NCBI RefSeq assembly: GCF_900324465.2
Contig: NC_046626.1
Coordinates: 7,585,459 to 7,649,458 of the forward strand
Length of the DNA stretch: 64,000 nucleotides
Origin: Anabas testudineus
Lineage: Eukaryota > Chordata > Actinopteri > Anabantiformes > Anabantidae
Reading direction: 5' to 3'
The position numbers were made by a program, and so were the translations under genes. Shown here piece after piece: positions 36,201 to 51,341 of the stretch. Within the stretch, counting starts at the first letter, position 1. Each line of letters begins with the position of its first letter. The notes below the pieces were generated by a model. It worked only from the letters and a program-made list of their open reading frames with translations, was not told the origin of the DNA and searched no databases.

Positions 36201-37141
36201 AAGTTGATGTTAAGATGTTATCATCTGAACTCATGCTTGCACAGGTTTGTTTTGATGTCGCATGCAGAGTGCTTTCTGACACTGTGCTCTCTGCCTGCAG
36301 GCTCTAGGCGGGCTGGTCGTAGCAGTGGTCATTAAATATGCGGACAACATCCTCAAAGGATTTGCTACCTCACTGTCGATCATCGTGTCCACTCTCATAT
36401 CCTACTTCCTCTTGGACGACTTTAACCCCACGGGGTAAACACACACATGCTCATGCAAATGAAAACATAATCAGGTTTTGAAAAATGAATCAGGAAAAAA
36501 CATTTTGTGTGACTTGCGTCTGCAGAGGACAACGTCCTCAGCTTTGACCAAGCTGAAATATCTCAAGAGTTATTGCACTGATTGCCATGAAACTTAGCAG
36601 GTTGGAGAGCAGAGATGTTCACAGAAGATGAATCCTGTTGCTTTGGATGATCCCTGACTTTTATCTCACACCACCAAGTTAACATTTGTGGGGGGAATAA
36701 TTATATTAATAACTATTTTTGCAGTTTATACATACTACTCTGTTTTCTACCTCAGCATAAGTTGTAATTATTTTGGTGACTGACATTTTTATAACACTCT
36801 TACCAGGCGATACTTAGGTTTAAGAGTCATTGTTGCATGTGAGCCAGCCACACTAAGATGCTGACCATAGAAGAAATTATACCTTCGAAACATGATGAAA
36901 TTAATTTAAACATTGTAATTCCTGGCATATAGCTCAAATGACTGCTCCTTACAACCATAGAGATCTGTTAGCATTCATGGAGCTCATTACTGTCATCACC
37001 ATGTCAGAAACTGACCTGTTTCTCTCCTTTTTCTCCTTTTTCCCTAGTCTGTTTTTCCTGGGGGCAATGTTGGTTATTGCTGCCACATTTCTGTACAGCT
37101 ACGAGTGGAAACCTGCCGGTAACAGCATCATCAAAGTATAA
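33240..37141 (+). CDS. slc35a3: UDP-N-acetylglucosamine transporter, SLC35A3
   Basis: Exons 33240-33438 (exon opens at 33198), 33541-33692, 34599-34721, 34925-35099, 36033-36151, 36301-36434 and 37048-37141 join in frame to 331 residues (human 325). [20 protein letters not shown] followed by [15 protein letters not shown] is almost the human sequence, as are [39 protein letters not shown] and [17 protein letters not shown]. The protein is a ten-helix Golgi antiporter of the NST/DMT fold that brings UDP-GlcNAc into the lumen in exchange for UMP. I place the start at 33240 because it matches the human N-terminus; an upstream in-frame extension is open (see findings). The last residues NSIIKV replace human NPTKA. 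The intron between 35099 and 36033 holds a 40-bp perfect palindrome. Confidence 0.96.
34746..34780 (+). repeat. Poly(A) followed by (AAC)n
   Basis: A run of about 18 A is followed by five AAC units, 25 bases after the donor of slc35a3 exon 3. It may be the tail of a lost retroposon, but nothing upstream supports one because the exon is there, so simple repeat expansion is more likely. Confidence 0.85.
35410..35449. repeat. Perfect 40-bp palindrome
   Basis: The 19-base arm atccagtttatgaacagct, the centre cg, and the exact reverse complement of the arm. It lies in the slc35a3 intron between 35099 and 36033. The next bases outward do not pair. Confidence 0.98.
36527..36690 (+). repeat. Teleost dispersed repeat fragment
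   Basis: The phrases aaatatctcaagagttattg, gattgccatgaaact and ggatgatccctgactttta belong to a widespread fish repeat with 'aaatatctcaacaactattggatggattgccatgaaattt'. It lies in the last intron of slc35a3. Family assignment is from memory and the class is not assigned. Confidence 0.65.
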
Positions 37142-37945
37142 GCAGAGACCTCTGTGAACCGCGCTACCTGACAGAACAGGCAGCTACCTGAGCTAGACAG
37201 AGTACGACTCTATGAACTATGACAGCAAGCTCAGGACATGGAAATGTGGAAGTGATCAAACGTGTTATTGCCAAACAACTACAGCTGGAGACTGTTGAGA
37301 CCGAATGTGCCCCATCACTACTCTGGCAAATGCTGCTGTGCACAAAAGATGGAAGTTAATAATGTGAAATACATTTGTAATGTAAATGTATTTTTTTATA
37401 GTTTTTTTGTTACAAAATACCAACAGAGGTACATTAAAGGTGACTTGCCATGTAAATAACATTGTAAAGTAATAGTAGTAGCAGTAAAACAGACTTAATC
37501 ATCTGTAAATGTAGTGTAAGTGCAATTTAACAGGGACCGGGCGGAGATTAAGATAAGATAATCGTAGTTGTTGGGAAACTTTATATTTATATACATGCCA
37601 TTGTATTCCTAGTTTTAACCTCATATTTATGTGGTATGGGATATAGGCAAAGGGGTCTTGCCCACGAAAAGGGATATGAATGGTTTTGGGAGTGCCTTCC
37701 TCAGCGAGGAAAATCCTGAACGGAGCCTCCATCTAGTGGTGGAAGAAAGAGAGAACTTGCTGCATAGAGGAGGGGTTACCTCTGTTCAAAGATGCTGAAT
37801 GTCCTTTTTTCATATGAGATCAGATGGGAAATGACTGCTTTGACCTTGATATTTATTGTGTGAGCATGTCTATCCAAAGCACTTATTCTCCTGTTATTTA
37901 AATGCAAAATAATGTTTTTTTTAATGCACGTAACAAATGAATAAA
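37142..37945 (+). other. 3' UTR of slc35a3
   Basis: From the stop to an AATAAA at 37940-37945, followed shortly by a T-rich stretch. No conserved ORF is visible. Confidence 0.6.
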
Positions 37946-38019
37946 TTAAAGGATCTTTTATGCAACCCTGCCTTTTATCTTTTTTCTTACTTAAAAGTGA
38001 AATGAATAATATTGAGCTC

Positions 38020-38060
<41 letters not shown>

Positions 38061-39327
38061 GAGGGTGCCATAATAAGGCATACACAGAGAGCTAGACACA
38101 CCCATGAATATTTTGAAGTTTTTTTTTTTTTTTTTCAGTTCCAGTTGCAGTGCAAAACCAGACCAGTCTCTATAGCAACAGATGGCTGAATGAGCTGTGG
38201 TGCAGCAACAAATGCAAACACACTGAATTAATATAACCTATTTTACCCTCTGAGTATTTTACATGGTAGTAACAAACTGCTTATTCAACAAAGACCCTAG
38301 CAAATAAAAACAAAACTAAGGCAGATGAACAGGAAATTATTATGCCAGTTTTTTGTTGTTGTTTTTTTTTTTTATATATATATTGTCCAAATATATGGTT
38401 ACAATCGTTGCATAGTTGTGGATTTCAGAGCAAATGAGCATCATTGGTATGGTGATAATGAGTGCGATGGGCTGGACAGACAGGAGAGTAAAGGCCCAGA
38501 CAGGTGGGAAGGTGAGGTGTGAACCTGGGGAGAAGCACAGATGGACGATGAGTCATGTGACCTGGGTGAGGAGTGGCAGCCAGGGACCTGGACTGAGCCC
38601 AGGATGAGCTCTCGGGACAATCCACTGCTGTGACACAGGAAGGCCTTCATCTATGATGATCTGCAGAATCCTACTGTAAAATAATATATGTCAATGATAT
38701 GAGGACATACTGTGGTATGACCTCATAGAATCAGCATTAAAAATGGCACTTACCCAAATCACATGTTGCTTAAACTAGGTCTGACTTAATTCAACAAGGA
38801 AACTATTAAGATGTAGATTTCCTGATTGCAGAAGGTTTAAGTAACTTGAAAGTGCGACATGTCCAGGTTAGTGCCACATCAAATCTACAGACTTCAGCTC
38901 CAGTGATGATGTATGATATATGATGAGTGTGGCCCTGACTGTTATCACGCTCTTGTTTTAAATTTGTTGTGTAGCACTATTCCAGGTCATTTACACTGCA
39001 CTTACTGAAAAATTAGCTGATGTTTATTTAAAGTGATAACAGGCCCAGACCATCGCCCTGATGGTTTGTTTCACATTTGAATATAATATCAGCTGCAGAG
39101 GCTAGGTTGAAAATAAAATACGTTTGGTGTATTAGCAAAAGTCCAGTGAAAATAACAGCAGATTGGTTTTTCTTTATGACATTTATGCCAAGTGGGTGCT
39201 CTTAATACAATCTGAACGATGTATGAGGTTAATCTTAACCCTAAAAAGATTTATATAATACTTTAATCTTAGATCTTAGATTTTCTGAATACATCCTTTA
39301 ACTCTGGTACTGAGTGTGCTGAAGGCC
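37946..39327. other. Intergenic, slc35a3 to fam78b (tail to tail)
   Basis: Contains a (TG)n microsatellite at 38023-38058 and T-runs near 38121 and 38363. Plus and minus ORFs around 38330-38650 overlap each other and show no domain. I see no gene. Confidence 0.5.
38023..38058. repeat. (GT)n microsatellite
   Basis: About 18 uninterrupted GT units downstream of slc35a3. Confidence 0.97.
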
Positions 39328-39859
39328 TTTATTGGCACTGACGAGGTTTAACCAGCCACAGTTTTTTGGCTGACTTTTCAATCAAAATGTCTTCGGATAT
39401 CAAGTTATACAAAACAAATGCTATTCTTAAACTTCTCAAGGGCATTTTCTTCGGTCTCACTCTCTCATGCAATAAAATCTACATAAGGATGCAGGATGCA
39501 GTTCTCCTTGTGGTCTAATACCTCTGCGGTATGTTTAAAAACAGTGTTCCTTCTTCACAAAAAGGCAGGCAGAACTTCTCAAAACAGTCAAACAAATGTT
39601 GACTTAACTCCAGGGGCCATGACACTAGTTTATTGTAGATTTCTTTTTCTGACACCATGCTGTATCCAACGTGTAAGATCCACTCTGGCTTATGGTCCAA
39701 ATCTTTTAAGGACAATGAGCCGCTGGCATCTTGAGGACAGTGAAGCTGTCTGGTCTGTCTTCTTGTACAGGCTTCATGACTTCATCACCTTTGTGCTCCC
39801 TTTTCTGCGAACGGGGACAAGTGTCCGTGTATTTTTGTCCATGCAACCACTGAAGCCTT
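39328..39859 (-). other. Probable 3' UTR of fam78b
   Basis: Minus-strand stretch from the fam78b stop to an AATAAA (tttatt on plus at 39328-39333). The open frame on plus at 39496-39876 is antisense to it and has no recognisable domain. Confidence 0.55.
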
Positions 39860-41377
39860 TTATTTTGGCGGTATGACCACAAGTGGTGCTCCTCTCCGCG
39901 GTCGCCACATTAGCACTTGGGCGTCGTTGGCATTAGGCCTCCCTAACGCGTTGGGAGGAATGGGCTCCTGGTAGTTTAGGATGTGTGGCTGCTCTTGGTA
40001 AGGACGACCCACCAATGAGGCCCGAGAGCCAAGAGGCATGTCTGGGTCCACAGCAATGTCCACCCTCATCCGCCACCGCACCGTCTGCAACACAATACGC
40101 TCCTGGAGGAGGAGGAGCGTAGCATAACATTATTAAGGTTGATAATGTACATATGTGGGGTGCAGTTTGCATGAAGATTTTGTTGAAGCCTAATTTGTTT
40201 ATACATCATGTCCTTTGATTTGATTACTGACATGTTAAACCAAGATTCGGAATTGTAATCTCAGATTTCTGGCCCCTAAACTTTGATTTCTACATTGAAC
40301 AACAACACATGTGATTCACTCAAAAAGAAAACAATCCTAATAACAGCACAGCACAGTACACTGTCACAGAGATAATACATAAATACTGTATGCATTTTGA
40401 TACTCGCTGTCTGAATGTTTACATGCCATTTTGGGGGTTACATTCATGAGAAATTCAGGCAATGATGACTTTTTCTTTCCTTCACCAGAAAGAAAAAGAA
40501 GCAAGAGCAGTGTTCAGTCAGTGCTCTTTGTGTTAACGGTGCGGGACCTATCTGTGAGTTCAGGCAAAGCACAGAATCTGATTTCTGATTTATTCCTGAT
40601 ATGAGTTTGACAAATGAGTTTGAACAGTTTCAACTTGGGTGTTAACGCTCTCTGTGTATTTATCTCACCTTGGTGATGGAGTTCATGGCCACCAGCCAGG
40701 TGATGAAGCTCTGGTCCCTGGTGATGTGGGTCAACATGGGTGTGTTGCTGTTGCTGATGGGCACCGCCCAGGTCACACTGGGGTAGAAGTTGTCGTTCAT
40801 GCTGACAGTCAGGCGGGACGGTTTGGATGTTGGGCCAGTCAGGGTGACCGTCTCTGTGGTGTTGCCGTACCAGGGGTAGCTGACGCCATCGGAGTCGCTG
40901 ATGGCTTTGACCCGACCCTCTCTCAGTTCTGGTAACTCCCAACTGGACCTGCGGCAGGAGGGACACAGAGACAGGATGAGAGGCTCTGCCGGTGCAGGAG
41001 TAAGGGTTTAGATGTGTGGGGGGGGTAGGATAAGTGCAGACCCCAACACGTACCACCGAGACACATTCACACTGAGGAAAAAGTTAAAGTCTTATGTTGT
41101 TTTTTTACACTTACATGCCAATATCACCATAGGTGTTGTAGAACTCCATCTGGGTACAAGCTTGGATCCAGCCCACCACCCATGTTTCATTACGGGGCAC
41201 CGGTGGCATCACAACTCCTGCTGAGGCCCTGAAGTAAGGTGTCTTGTAACGGAGCACAATTGGTGAGTTCTCCTCAATGATGGTGGGACACTGGTCAATA
41301 GAGGCTGACACCTCATACACCACAATGTTCTCCCGCCTGATGCGGGGCTTGCATGCAATGCTCTGAATACAGCCCAT
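39860..41377 (-). CDS. fam78b: FAM78B protein
   Basis: Three exons on the minus strand, 41115-41377, 40669-40948 and 39860-40102, join in frame to 261 residues, the human FAM78B length. The start MGCIQSIACKPRIRRENIVV matches human MGCIQSITCKARIRRENIVV. Other near-identical blocks are SPIVLRYKTPYFRASAGVVM, ETWVVGWIQACTQMEFYNTY, ISDSDGVSYPWYGNTTETVT, SMNDNFYPSVTWAVP and the C-terminus NANDAQVLMWRPRRGAPLVV plus IPPK. FAM78A differs at many of these positions. I know of no established biochemical role. Gly2-Cys3 could be acylated. The frame stays open upstream of this ATG to 41479 and encodes a hydrophobic stretch, so a longer N-terminus is possible (see findings). The gene shares a head-to-head region with cmpk1. 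Confidence 0.95.
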
Positions 41378-42506
41378 AGTGCAGGCGACAAGCAAAATGA
41401 GCAAAACCAAAGAGGAAGGGAGCAAATGATACCTGGCCAGTATGCACATCAGTCCCCTCCGGGTTCCACCCTTTCCCAAAGAGATCTAATCTTTTAATTG
41501 CCCATCGTCACTGATTGGCTGGGATGGAAAAAACACAGCAAACTGGGAGAATCACAGTCATCAGTGATCAAACATAAAAGCATCCATCATTGTATTTCCA
41601 GGATGATTTGGAGATGAGAGCGCAGTGGGGACTGGGGGGGACGTATCACAGATCTCTGCAGCCTCCTCGCCCCGGTCTGCCTGCTGACTGCCGCACTGCC
41701 CTTGGCGCTCGTCCCCAGAAACTGCAATCCGGCCTCCCTTGGGCTGCTGCTGCTGCTTCTCCGCCGTGCGTCCGGAGGCTCCTCTGTTCCTTGTCGAGTC
41801 CACACGTCCGGCTGCACGTCGGTGCCCCTTGATCCTGCTGCTCTGCTCCCGGCTCTGCGCTGTCATGTCAAGTGGCGACAGGGCAGCCAGGTGCGTCAGA
41901 GGAGGGGGGCTGGATGCCTTTTGTTTGCTTGGCTTTCCTGTTTTAGCCCTGCATTCACACGGCTCCGTCAAAAGATAAAAAACTGGCTCTTCATCACTCT
42001 GACCTAGATGAAAAAAACCTTCATCAGATGACCGAGAATGCCTTATAAAGGCGAGACAGCAGCGCTATAGCGCGCTATTTTAATGTTTTCCTCGCTGTGT
42101 GCTTCCATTCTTGGGGATGCATGAATGGTGCATCATGAATGAAGCCAGCGAGGCGGCACAAATGTGCAGAAAACAGTGACTGTACTCAGCCGCTTCGCGC
42201 TTGGTTTTGGTCTCGCCGTTCTGTTTCCTCGAGCTGGTGAACATCACGGACCGAGGAGCATCTTCTTGAAGCCGGGACGGGTTGTTCGGTTTGGAGATGC
42301 TGATGCTGGGGAGCCAGGGGAGGGGCGTCACCCGACCTCTGCACTGAAAAATAACAAGTGCGAGTGGGCGTGGCTTCGGCCTGCATCACGCCTCAGTGCG
42401 GAAGTAGCACTGACTTCCGACTTACCGAGATTGACACGCATTCACCGGTGAGCGCGTTTCTGCCTACAACCCGCTGGTCCACATCTGCAGCTGGCTGTGC
42501 TGGTTT
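41378..42506. promoter_or_regulatory. Bidirectional promoter region, fam78b and cmpk1
   Basis: About 1.1 kb between divergent starts. CpGs are frequent around 41640-41900 and 42180-42480 (for example cagcgctatagcgcgctatt near 42060), fitting a CpG-type shared promoter. Open frames on both strands reflect GC content and show no domain. Confidence 0.55.
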
Positions 42507-45500
42507 ATGATCGGTCGTTTGATCGGTAACGTGTCTCAGAGGGTGCCGAGCTTGTTGTACCGGGTGTCGCTGGGGATGAAGCCGCAGGTTGTGTTCGTGC
42601 TTGGCGGGCCGGGCGCCGGAAAAGGGACCCAGTGCTCCAAAATCGTGGAGGTACGGGAGATGGGGAGAGAAAGGACAATGAAGACTATTGACTTTGATGG
42701 TTAAGATTTAACCTGTTGTAGTGACAAATGTTTAGTGAATTTTATTGTGAACCTGTTTTATTTTTATTTTATTTTATTTTAATTCCATTAACTTCCTCTA
42801 AAATTAACCTCAGTTAGCCAGCTAGCTAGTTAGCTAGTTAGCCACACAGGCTACACAGGCTACACAGTTCATGTCCTGACACACAAGCAATAACACAACC
42901 AATGTTGGGAAGCATTTTTAAATAGAGTTTGCGTGTTTCCCTATTAAAAGACTGTGGAGACATACATGAGCTAAAAGTACTCTTGATATCTTGATACTTT
43001 CATTTTCTCCTGACAGCTGAGTCAAAGAAAATGGAGCTCCCCATAGATTCATGTTGTACAGTCAAAAACCTGAGTGAACAGTGTAAATATTGTCTTCACA
43101 CAGTTCACACACAGCCAACAGGACATAACTTATTGACATTTGCACACTGTTGTACCCTTATCACTGTAGTTGCTGTTATGTAATGGACACTGGAAGTTTG
43201 GAGTGCACTGACTTTGATCAGAGACAGATGTTGACATAGACATTTATTGGCGGAGGAACTTTTACCTTGATCACCACACACAAGTGTATGAGGTTATGAG
43301 TCAGACGTAAACATACTCTAATTCACATGACCTTGGACTGTAAATACTAAAAACTGTCCATTGTACAGTTTCCATACCTGACATACCCTCATTGAACTTT
43401 ATTTTCTTAGTATCCTTTTATCCTTTGTAGATTCTGCAGCTCAGATCAAGTTTGCAGTGGTTCTCTGCAACTAGTCCTCAGCTGAGCTATTGTTAATAAT
43501 AATAAACACAAATGAAGATTACTGCATAAACTAGACATACTAGATATCGAAAGAATGGCAGAAAGCAGAGAAAAGCAGTGCAGTGTTAAAGATGTCATGT
43601 GCTGTGTCAAACATAATGTATTTGTTTGTCGTTTCATCCCAAAGAAGCAGTTTGAAAAGCCAGAGCTCTGCTTAGGGATGCTGCTGTCATGTTTGTCTGA
43701 AAGTCTGTGTCATGATGCGGGTCAAGCTGCAGCTCTACTGATGTAAACTGTTCGATGTGTGTTTTTGACTTGAGAGATTGCTTCTGTAAGAGAGACTAAC
43801 GTGACTCCTGTACACGGATGTCAGTGGGTGTTGGCTGCCGTGCTTTAAATGCGGTGTTCAGGCTTGAATGGCAGCTATGCACAGAGGCTCCTTTCATTCA
43901 GTACACAGGGACCAACTTTTTCTTGGCCTGTGAATGAGTAGGATTTAAGCTTGTCTGAAAAAGATGTTCTCTTCACTGTGGAGTTTGACTGTTAACAGAA
44001 ATATGTAAAGCTTTTTTATGCTCATCAAAAAGCAACTCTTGATAATTGTAGGCTCGTACTTCAAAGTAGTCTCTTCTAGTAGCTTTTTCATCACATGACG
44101 TCAACGTTTCATGGTCAAAATAAAATGTTTTTGATGTCTCTCAGGCCTACAGCTACACCCATTTATCAGCTGGGGACTTGCTGCGAGAAGAGAGAGCTAG
44201 AGAGGGCTCAGTTGATGGACAGCTCATTGCCAACTACATCAAGGAAGGCAAAATTGTCCCAGTGGAGATCACCATTAACTTATTGAAGAAGGTATGTATA
44301 TGTATAGGTTGTGAATCAGGTTTGCCTAACAAGAGACAAACCTAGCTATACTGTCAAGGATGAGATTATTTTAAACTAGTCACTACATACTAATATATTT
44401 TGTTCTTGACAAAACAACAGACATTACCATCTTACTAATTTCCTATAAGCTCTGTATGCTTTTAAAATAGGTTTATATAGACATGAGATTTGTGCGTCAC
44501 TGCACTTTTCCTTAACAGCTGTACCTTAGATCAAGTTCTTATGGGTGAATGTAATCTTTGAATGTAAAATTGTGCAATTCAATTCAATTGAGTTTTATTT
44601 GTATAGCGCCAATTCACAACAGAAGTTGTCTCAAGGCACTTTACAGTGCAAGACAAAAAAAAAAAACAAGTTACTGAGAGCTACAGTGAATAAAAAGACA
44701 AACACTGTGGGTTTAAATACAGCCCTATTACTTATAAAACGTTATTTTAAAGAAATGTCCTTTTTCCTGTTCATTAAGGCAATGGAAGAAACCATGCAGA
44801 AAGATGAGAAAATGTTTCGCTTCCTCATAGATGGTTTCCCTCGCAACGAGGACAACCTAGAGGGGTGGAAAAAAGTCATGGACGGAAAAGCTGATGTCAA
44901 ATTTGTGCTTTTCTTCAACTGCAAAAACGAGGTTGGTCATGAAAATTAGAAGGCTACCACCCCTCATCCTGTTTTTAGTTACCACGTGGTGCAGCTGAGC
45001 CACTTTAGAAGCACACTAAGGTCTCTTTTGTCCACAGGTTTGTATCGACAGATGTCTAGAAAGAGGCAAGAGCAGCGGACGCACAGATGACAACAGGGAA
45101 AGTTTGGATAAAAGGTACAAAGTTGACTTCAAGTTGACTATTTTCCATCTGTCTCTAATGAAGTATGACACGCCTGTTTGATCATTATAGATATGTCTGA
45201 CCCATTTAGGTGACTGTTGGGTACCTGCATATATGTTTTGACCTAATTTATGTCCCTTTGTAGTCCCCTGTGTTTTCTGACCCCAATAACCAGACATTTT
45301 CCTTTGATGCAGAATCCAAACCTACCTGCAGTCCACACAACCAATCATTGAACTCTATAAGAAACACGAGAAGGTCCGCGAAGTAGATGCTTCTCGATCT
45401 GTTGATGAGGTGAGTAAATGTCAGCTGCAGAAATGAATGTTGCAATATGTCAATAGTTGTGTTGAGGTGTTCTTGTTAACTTCCAAAACTTTTATTCACA

Positions 45501-46011
45501 TGTGAGATAGTGCAAAGTACAAACATGACATTTTGCATGTTTGCACTTGTTTTAAATCAAGTACTTGAGATTAGGACTGAAACACTTTAATGATTAGTCA
45601 TGTGACATTAAACTATTTTGGTGATTAGCTACTTGCATTGGTTGATTGATTGATCACTTGTCAAAATCACTTCTGAAATTTGTCTTTTCCCAAGGCACAT
45701 TACAAAAGAAAATGTAATTAATTAATTAAAACAACACCATACGTCAGACTGTTATAACTCTATTCAGATTGTATGACTATGCCACTGAGACCAGATAATC
45801 TGACGACTGGTGTTTTGGCTCTTTTGGGTCCCACTGTAAAACTGTTTGTGGCAGAGTTGCTGTTTTGTTTTTCAGAGTGATCAGAGTTATAATTACGTGT
45901 ATAAATATGTGTATCTCGTACATACAGTCTCTGTTTGTGTCCTGAGAGTGACCCTTTTTTTTTTCCCAGGTGTTTGCTGATGTGAAAGCCATCCTAGACA
46001 AAGAGGGCTGA
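42507..46011 (+). CDS. cmpk1: UMP-CMP kinase
   Basis: Six exons, 42507-42650, 44145-44291, 44779-44931, 45038-45114, 45313-45409 and 45970-46011, join in frame. The P-loop is VVFVLGGPGAGKGTQCSKIV. The NMP-binding part has YTHLSAGDLLREERAR and EGKIVPVEITINLLKKAM. DGFPRNEDNLEGW and the LID segment CLERGKSSGRTDDNRESLDK follow, and the end is DVKAILDKEG. The enzyme phosphorylates UMP, CMP and dCMP with ATP, mainly in the cytosol. The upstream in-frame Met at 42507 gives MIGRLIGNVSQRVPSLLYRV before MKPQVV, matching the longer human form, although initiation at MKPQVV (42576) gives the classical enzyme. Intron 2 contains a dispersed repeat. A poly(A) signal is at 46495-46500. Confidence 0.96.
44575..44672 (+). 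repeat. Teleost dispersed repeat (tttatttgtatagcgccaattcac type)
   Basis: The sequence gttttatttgtatagcgcca followed by attcacaacagaagttgtct and caaggcactttaca is a very common fish repeat, here ending in an A-run at about 44657-44667. It is in the intron before cmpk1 exon 3. Family naming is from memory. Confidence 0.75.
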
Positions 46012-47385
46012 ATTCTGACAGCTGCCAGCATTCATTTACCTTTTTAGTTTTTCTTTTTATCAGCTGCAAGTACAAGTACATTATAATATGTACATTCATA
46101 TGACTTTTTATTTTTTTTTCGTCCATCTTTTTTGTAAGCGCTGCACTGTTTGCGAATGTGTTCACAATATGTGTTAGTGTGAATGAGAAGTATGCCTAGC
46201 AGCTACTTCTGAGCTCACCACTCATCTGCACTGTCTTTCATCATAGTTTGTGGCCTTTGCATAGGAACAAAATGTAATGTTGGCTTACAGAAACACTAAT
46301 TTGTCAATCAAACGCACTTAAAATACCAGAGGTCTCCATAAGTGGTATACATCATATCAGTAATGTCTTCAGGGTATCATGTCATTGGAAGCAGCCATAA
46401 CGCTTCAGACCAAATAATTGTTTGACCCAATGACGACAGACTAGGACTGATTTTAAGACGTTACAGATTAGGCAGAAACCTGTCTGGCATCCAAAATAAA
46501 ACACATACAACTGTCTCATATTTAATGGACAGAGTAACAGGGATATGAGAGCTTCTTTGCCATGATAGGTATCAGGTTTTGTGTTTCTGTGATTAGATGG
46601 CTCATTCTTTGACGAATATTTACTTTGTACCAGAACACCTTGATGTGCTTCACCACAGCCGTGGTACCTTGAAATAGTCAGAGTTTAATGGAAATACAGA
46701 GATGAAAATTAACAGTTTGTTGAATCTGTACCATAATGTCTTGAGGAAAGGGAGATAAAAACTGAAATGTAAAAACACTGTTTTTTTCTTTGTTCTCAAT
46801 TCATCTAGAACTTGTATTCAGAGGTATTATACAATATGTGTTTTTTAGTTATCACATTTTACTATACAAGTATGATAATGTAGGCTACGAATTTGATCAA
46901 ATCCTCACACACAATTACACTAAAGCACGCAGACTTGGTATCTTTTAATTTGATCATCCAGCAGGGGGCGTGTAGCACCACTGTATGAGCTTTTTTCGTT
47001 TACTGGTAGATGAATTTTAAAACTAGTCATTTACTAAAACGTAAATAAATGCTGAATCAAATATTTTTGAGTAATGATATATTTGTCAATGTTAAATATA
47101 TTACTGTAATTATAAAAAGTACGCAAATTTATTTATTTTTTCTTTTTTGCTTATTTTAAGTATATTTATTTTAATATTAATCAATATAGTAGTATTTATC
47201 AAGTAATTTATGCATTTGTTCATGCATTTCAGCATTTATTTATGTATGCAATTATTAATAATTAATTTTGTCCTGAAAAATCTATACTAGCTAGGGAAAT
47301 GTTCACTGTAGGAGAATAAATAAAGATCCACAGGAGTGACAGGGTTTCATGAATAACAAACACATCTGTTGTAGATAATATACAT
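46012..47385. other. cmpk1 3' UTR and AT-rich spacer
   Basis: The cmpk1 3' UTR runs to an AATAAA at 46495-46500. From 47040 to 47290 the DNA is nearly all A and T. I see no gene. Confidence 0.55.
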
Positions 47386-48552
47386 TTTATTGTTGTAAGA
47401 CATTTGCTTACATTTGACTAATATTCCTGAGCATTTTTAGCTTGAGGCCTGGTGAAAATGCATTTTAAGAGCTACACACAACACATTACAGCTTCAACTT
47501 CCAAAACAACAGTACCTTACATGCATACACATGGCAACAGAGCAAAGTACCAAATACAAAAAGCTCACAGTAGCACTTCATAAGTACAGGGGCTTTCATA
47601 CCATCAGACTTGGAACTGTATTAATAGTCTAGTTAATCTGGAAAAGAAGCATTTAGAAAATGTGAATATAAGGCACTATGAATACATCGGTTTGCATGAG
47701 TGCATTATCTGGTTAGATAAAATACAATCAAACCTTAATGATCCCTTGGCGATACTGGATCATTGCAGCACCAAAATGTAACAGAATACAGCAAGGGGAA
47801 AAAAATGAATATAGCAAGTGCGGCCAGGGGGTTAACAAACATCTTCAACATGTCAAGTAGAAATATGTGAAATGTATGAAAATATGAATTACAGCATAAT
47901 GAGTATGTGCAAAATACCAAAAGGAGCCTAGAAAGATTGAAAAAAATATATGTACATATCTATTTCTTTTAAATGAATGGCAATCTACAATTCATACCAC
48001 AAACTATAAAATGGTAAAATAAAAAGCCCTTGTGTTTTTGACAGTCAGTGAAGCTTACTTCATGTAAGAAAACAAAATTAACATATGTATATATTCATAC
48101 TCTGCCAGCAGATGGCAATCTGAAAATATATATTATCTTATTTACAAAAACAGTCTAACAAAAAAATGCTTAAACTACATAAACGGTGGCCATGTTACTG
48201 GGCAAATGCGTACCAATATGGAAAGCAAAACTGTAACAGCGACTCTCAGTCCAAATGAGAAAGAGGACTGTCCTTCCAGGCTGAATTTCTGTCAGTCACT
48301 TGTGAAATACAGAAACACCTGCTCAAATTCACATTCAAAAATGTACATTCTGTTGCTTGACATTCACAATGAAAGCATAAACTTCTACAATCTTTGAAAT
48401 ACCAAAGAGCTTACATAAATAATGTGCATCACTTACAAATGCATAAAGGGTAAATATAATAATTATGTTTCTATTTGTATTATGAAAATAAAAATCTTTT
48501 GACAACATTGTGGCCAATGCATAAGGAAAACATAATGACACATAAAGCAGAC
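47386..48552 (-). other. 3' UTR of the bcl6-like gene
   Basis: Minus-strand stretch from the bcl6 stop to an AATAAA (tttatt on plus at 47386-47391). It is AT-rich, with no recognisable ORF. Confidence 0.6.
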
Positions 48553-51330
<2,778 letters not shown>

Positions 51331-51341
51331 GCTGTCACAAT

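Noticed and set aside
41561-42007. Several long overlapping ORFs on both strands between fam78b and cmpk1
   Set aside because: They overlap in many frames, show no domain and fit a GC-rich promoter.
42816-42872. gttagctagttagc / ggctacaca short tandem words
   Set aside because: Imperfect and only two to three units each; ordinary low-complexity intron DNA.
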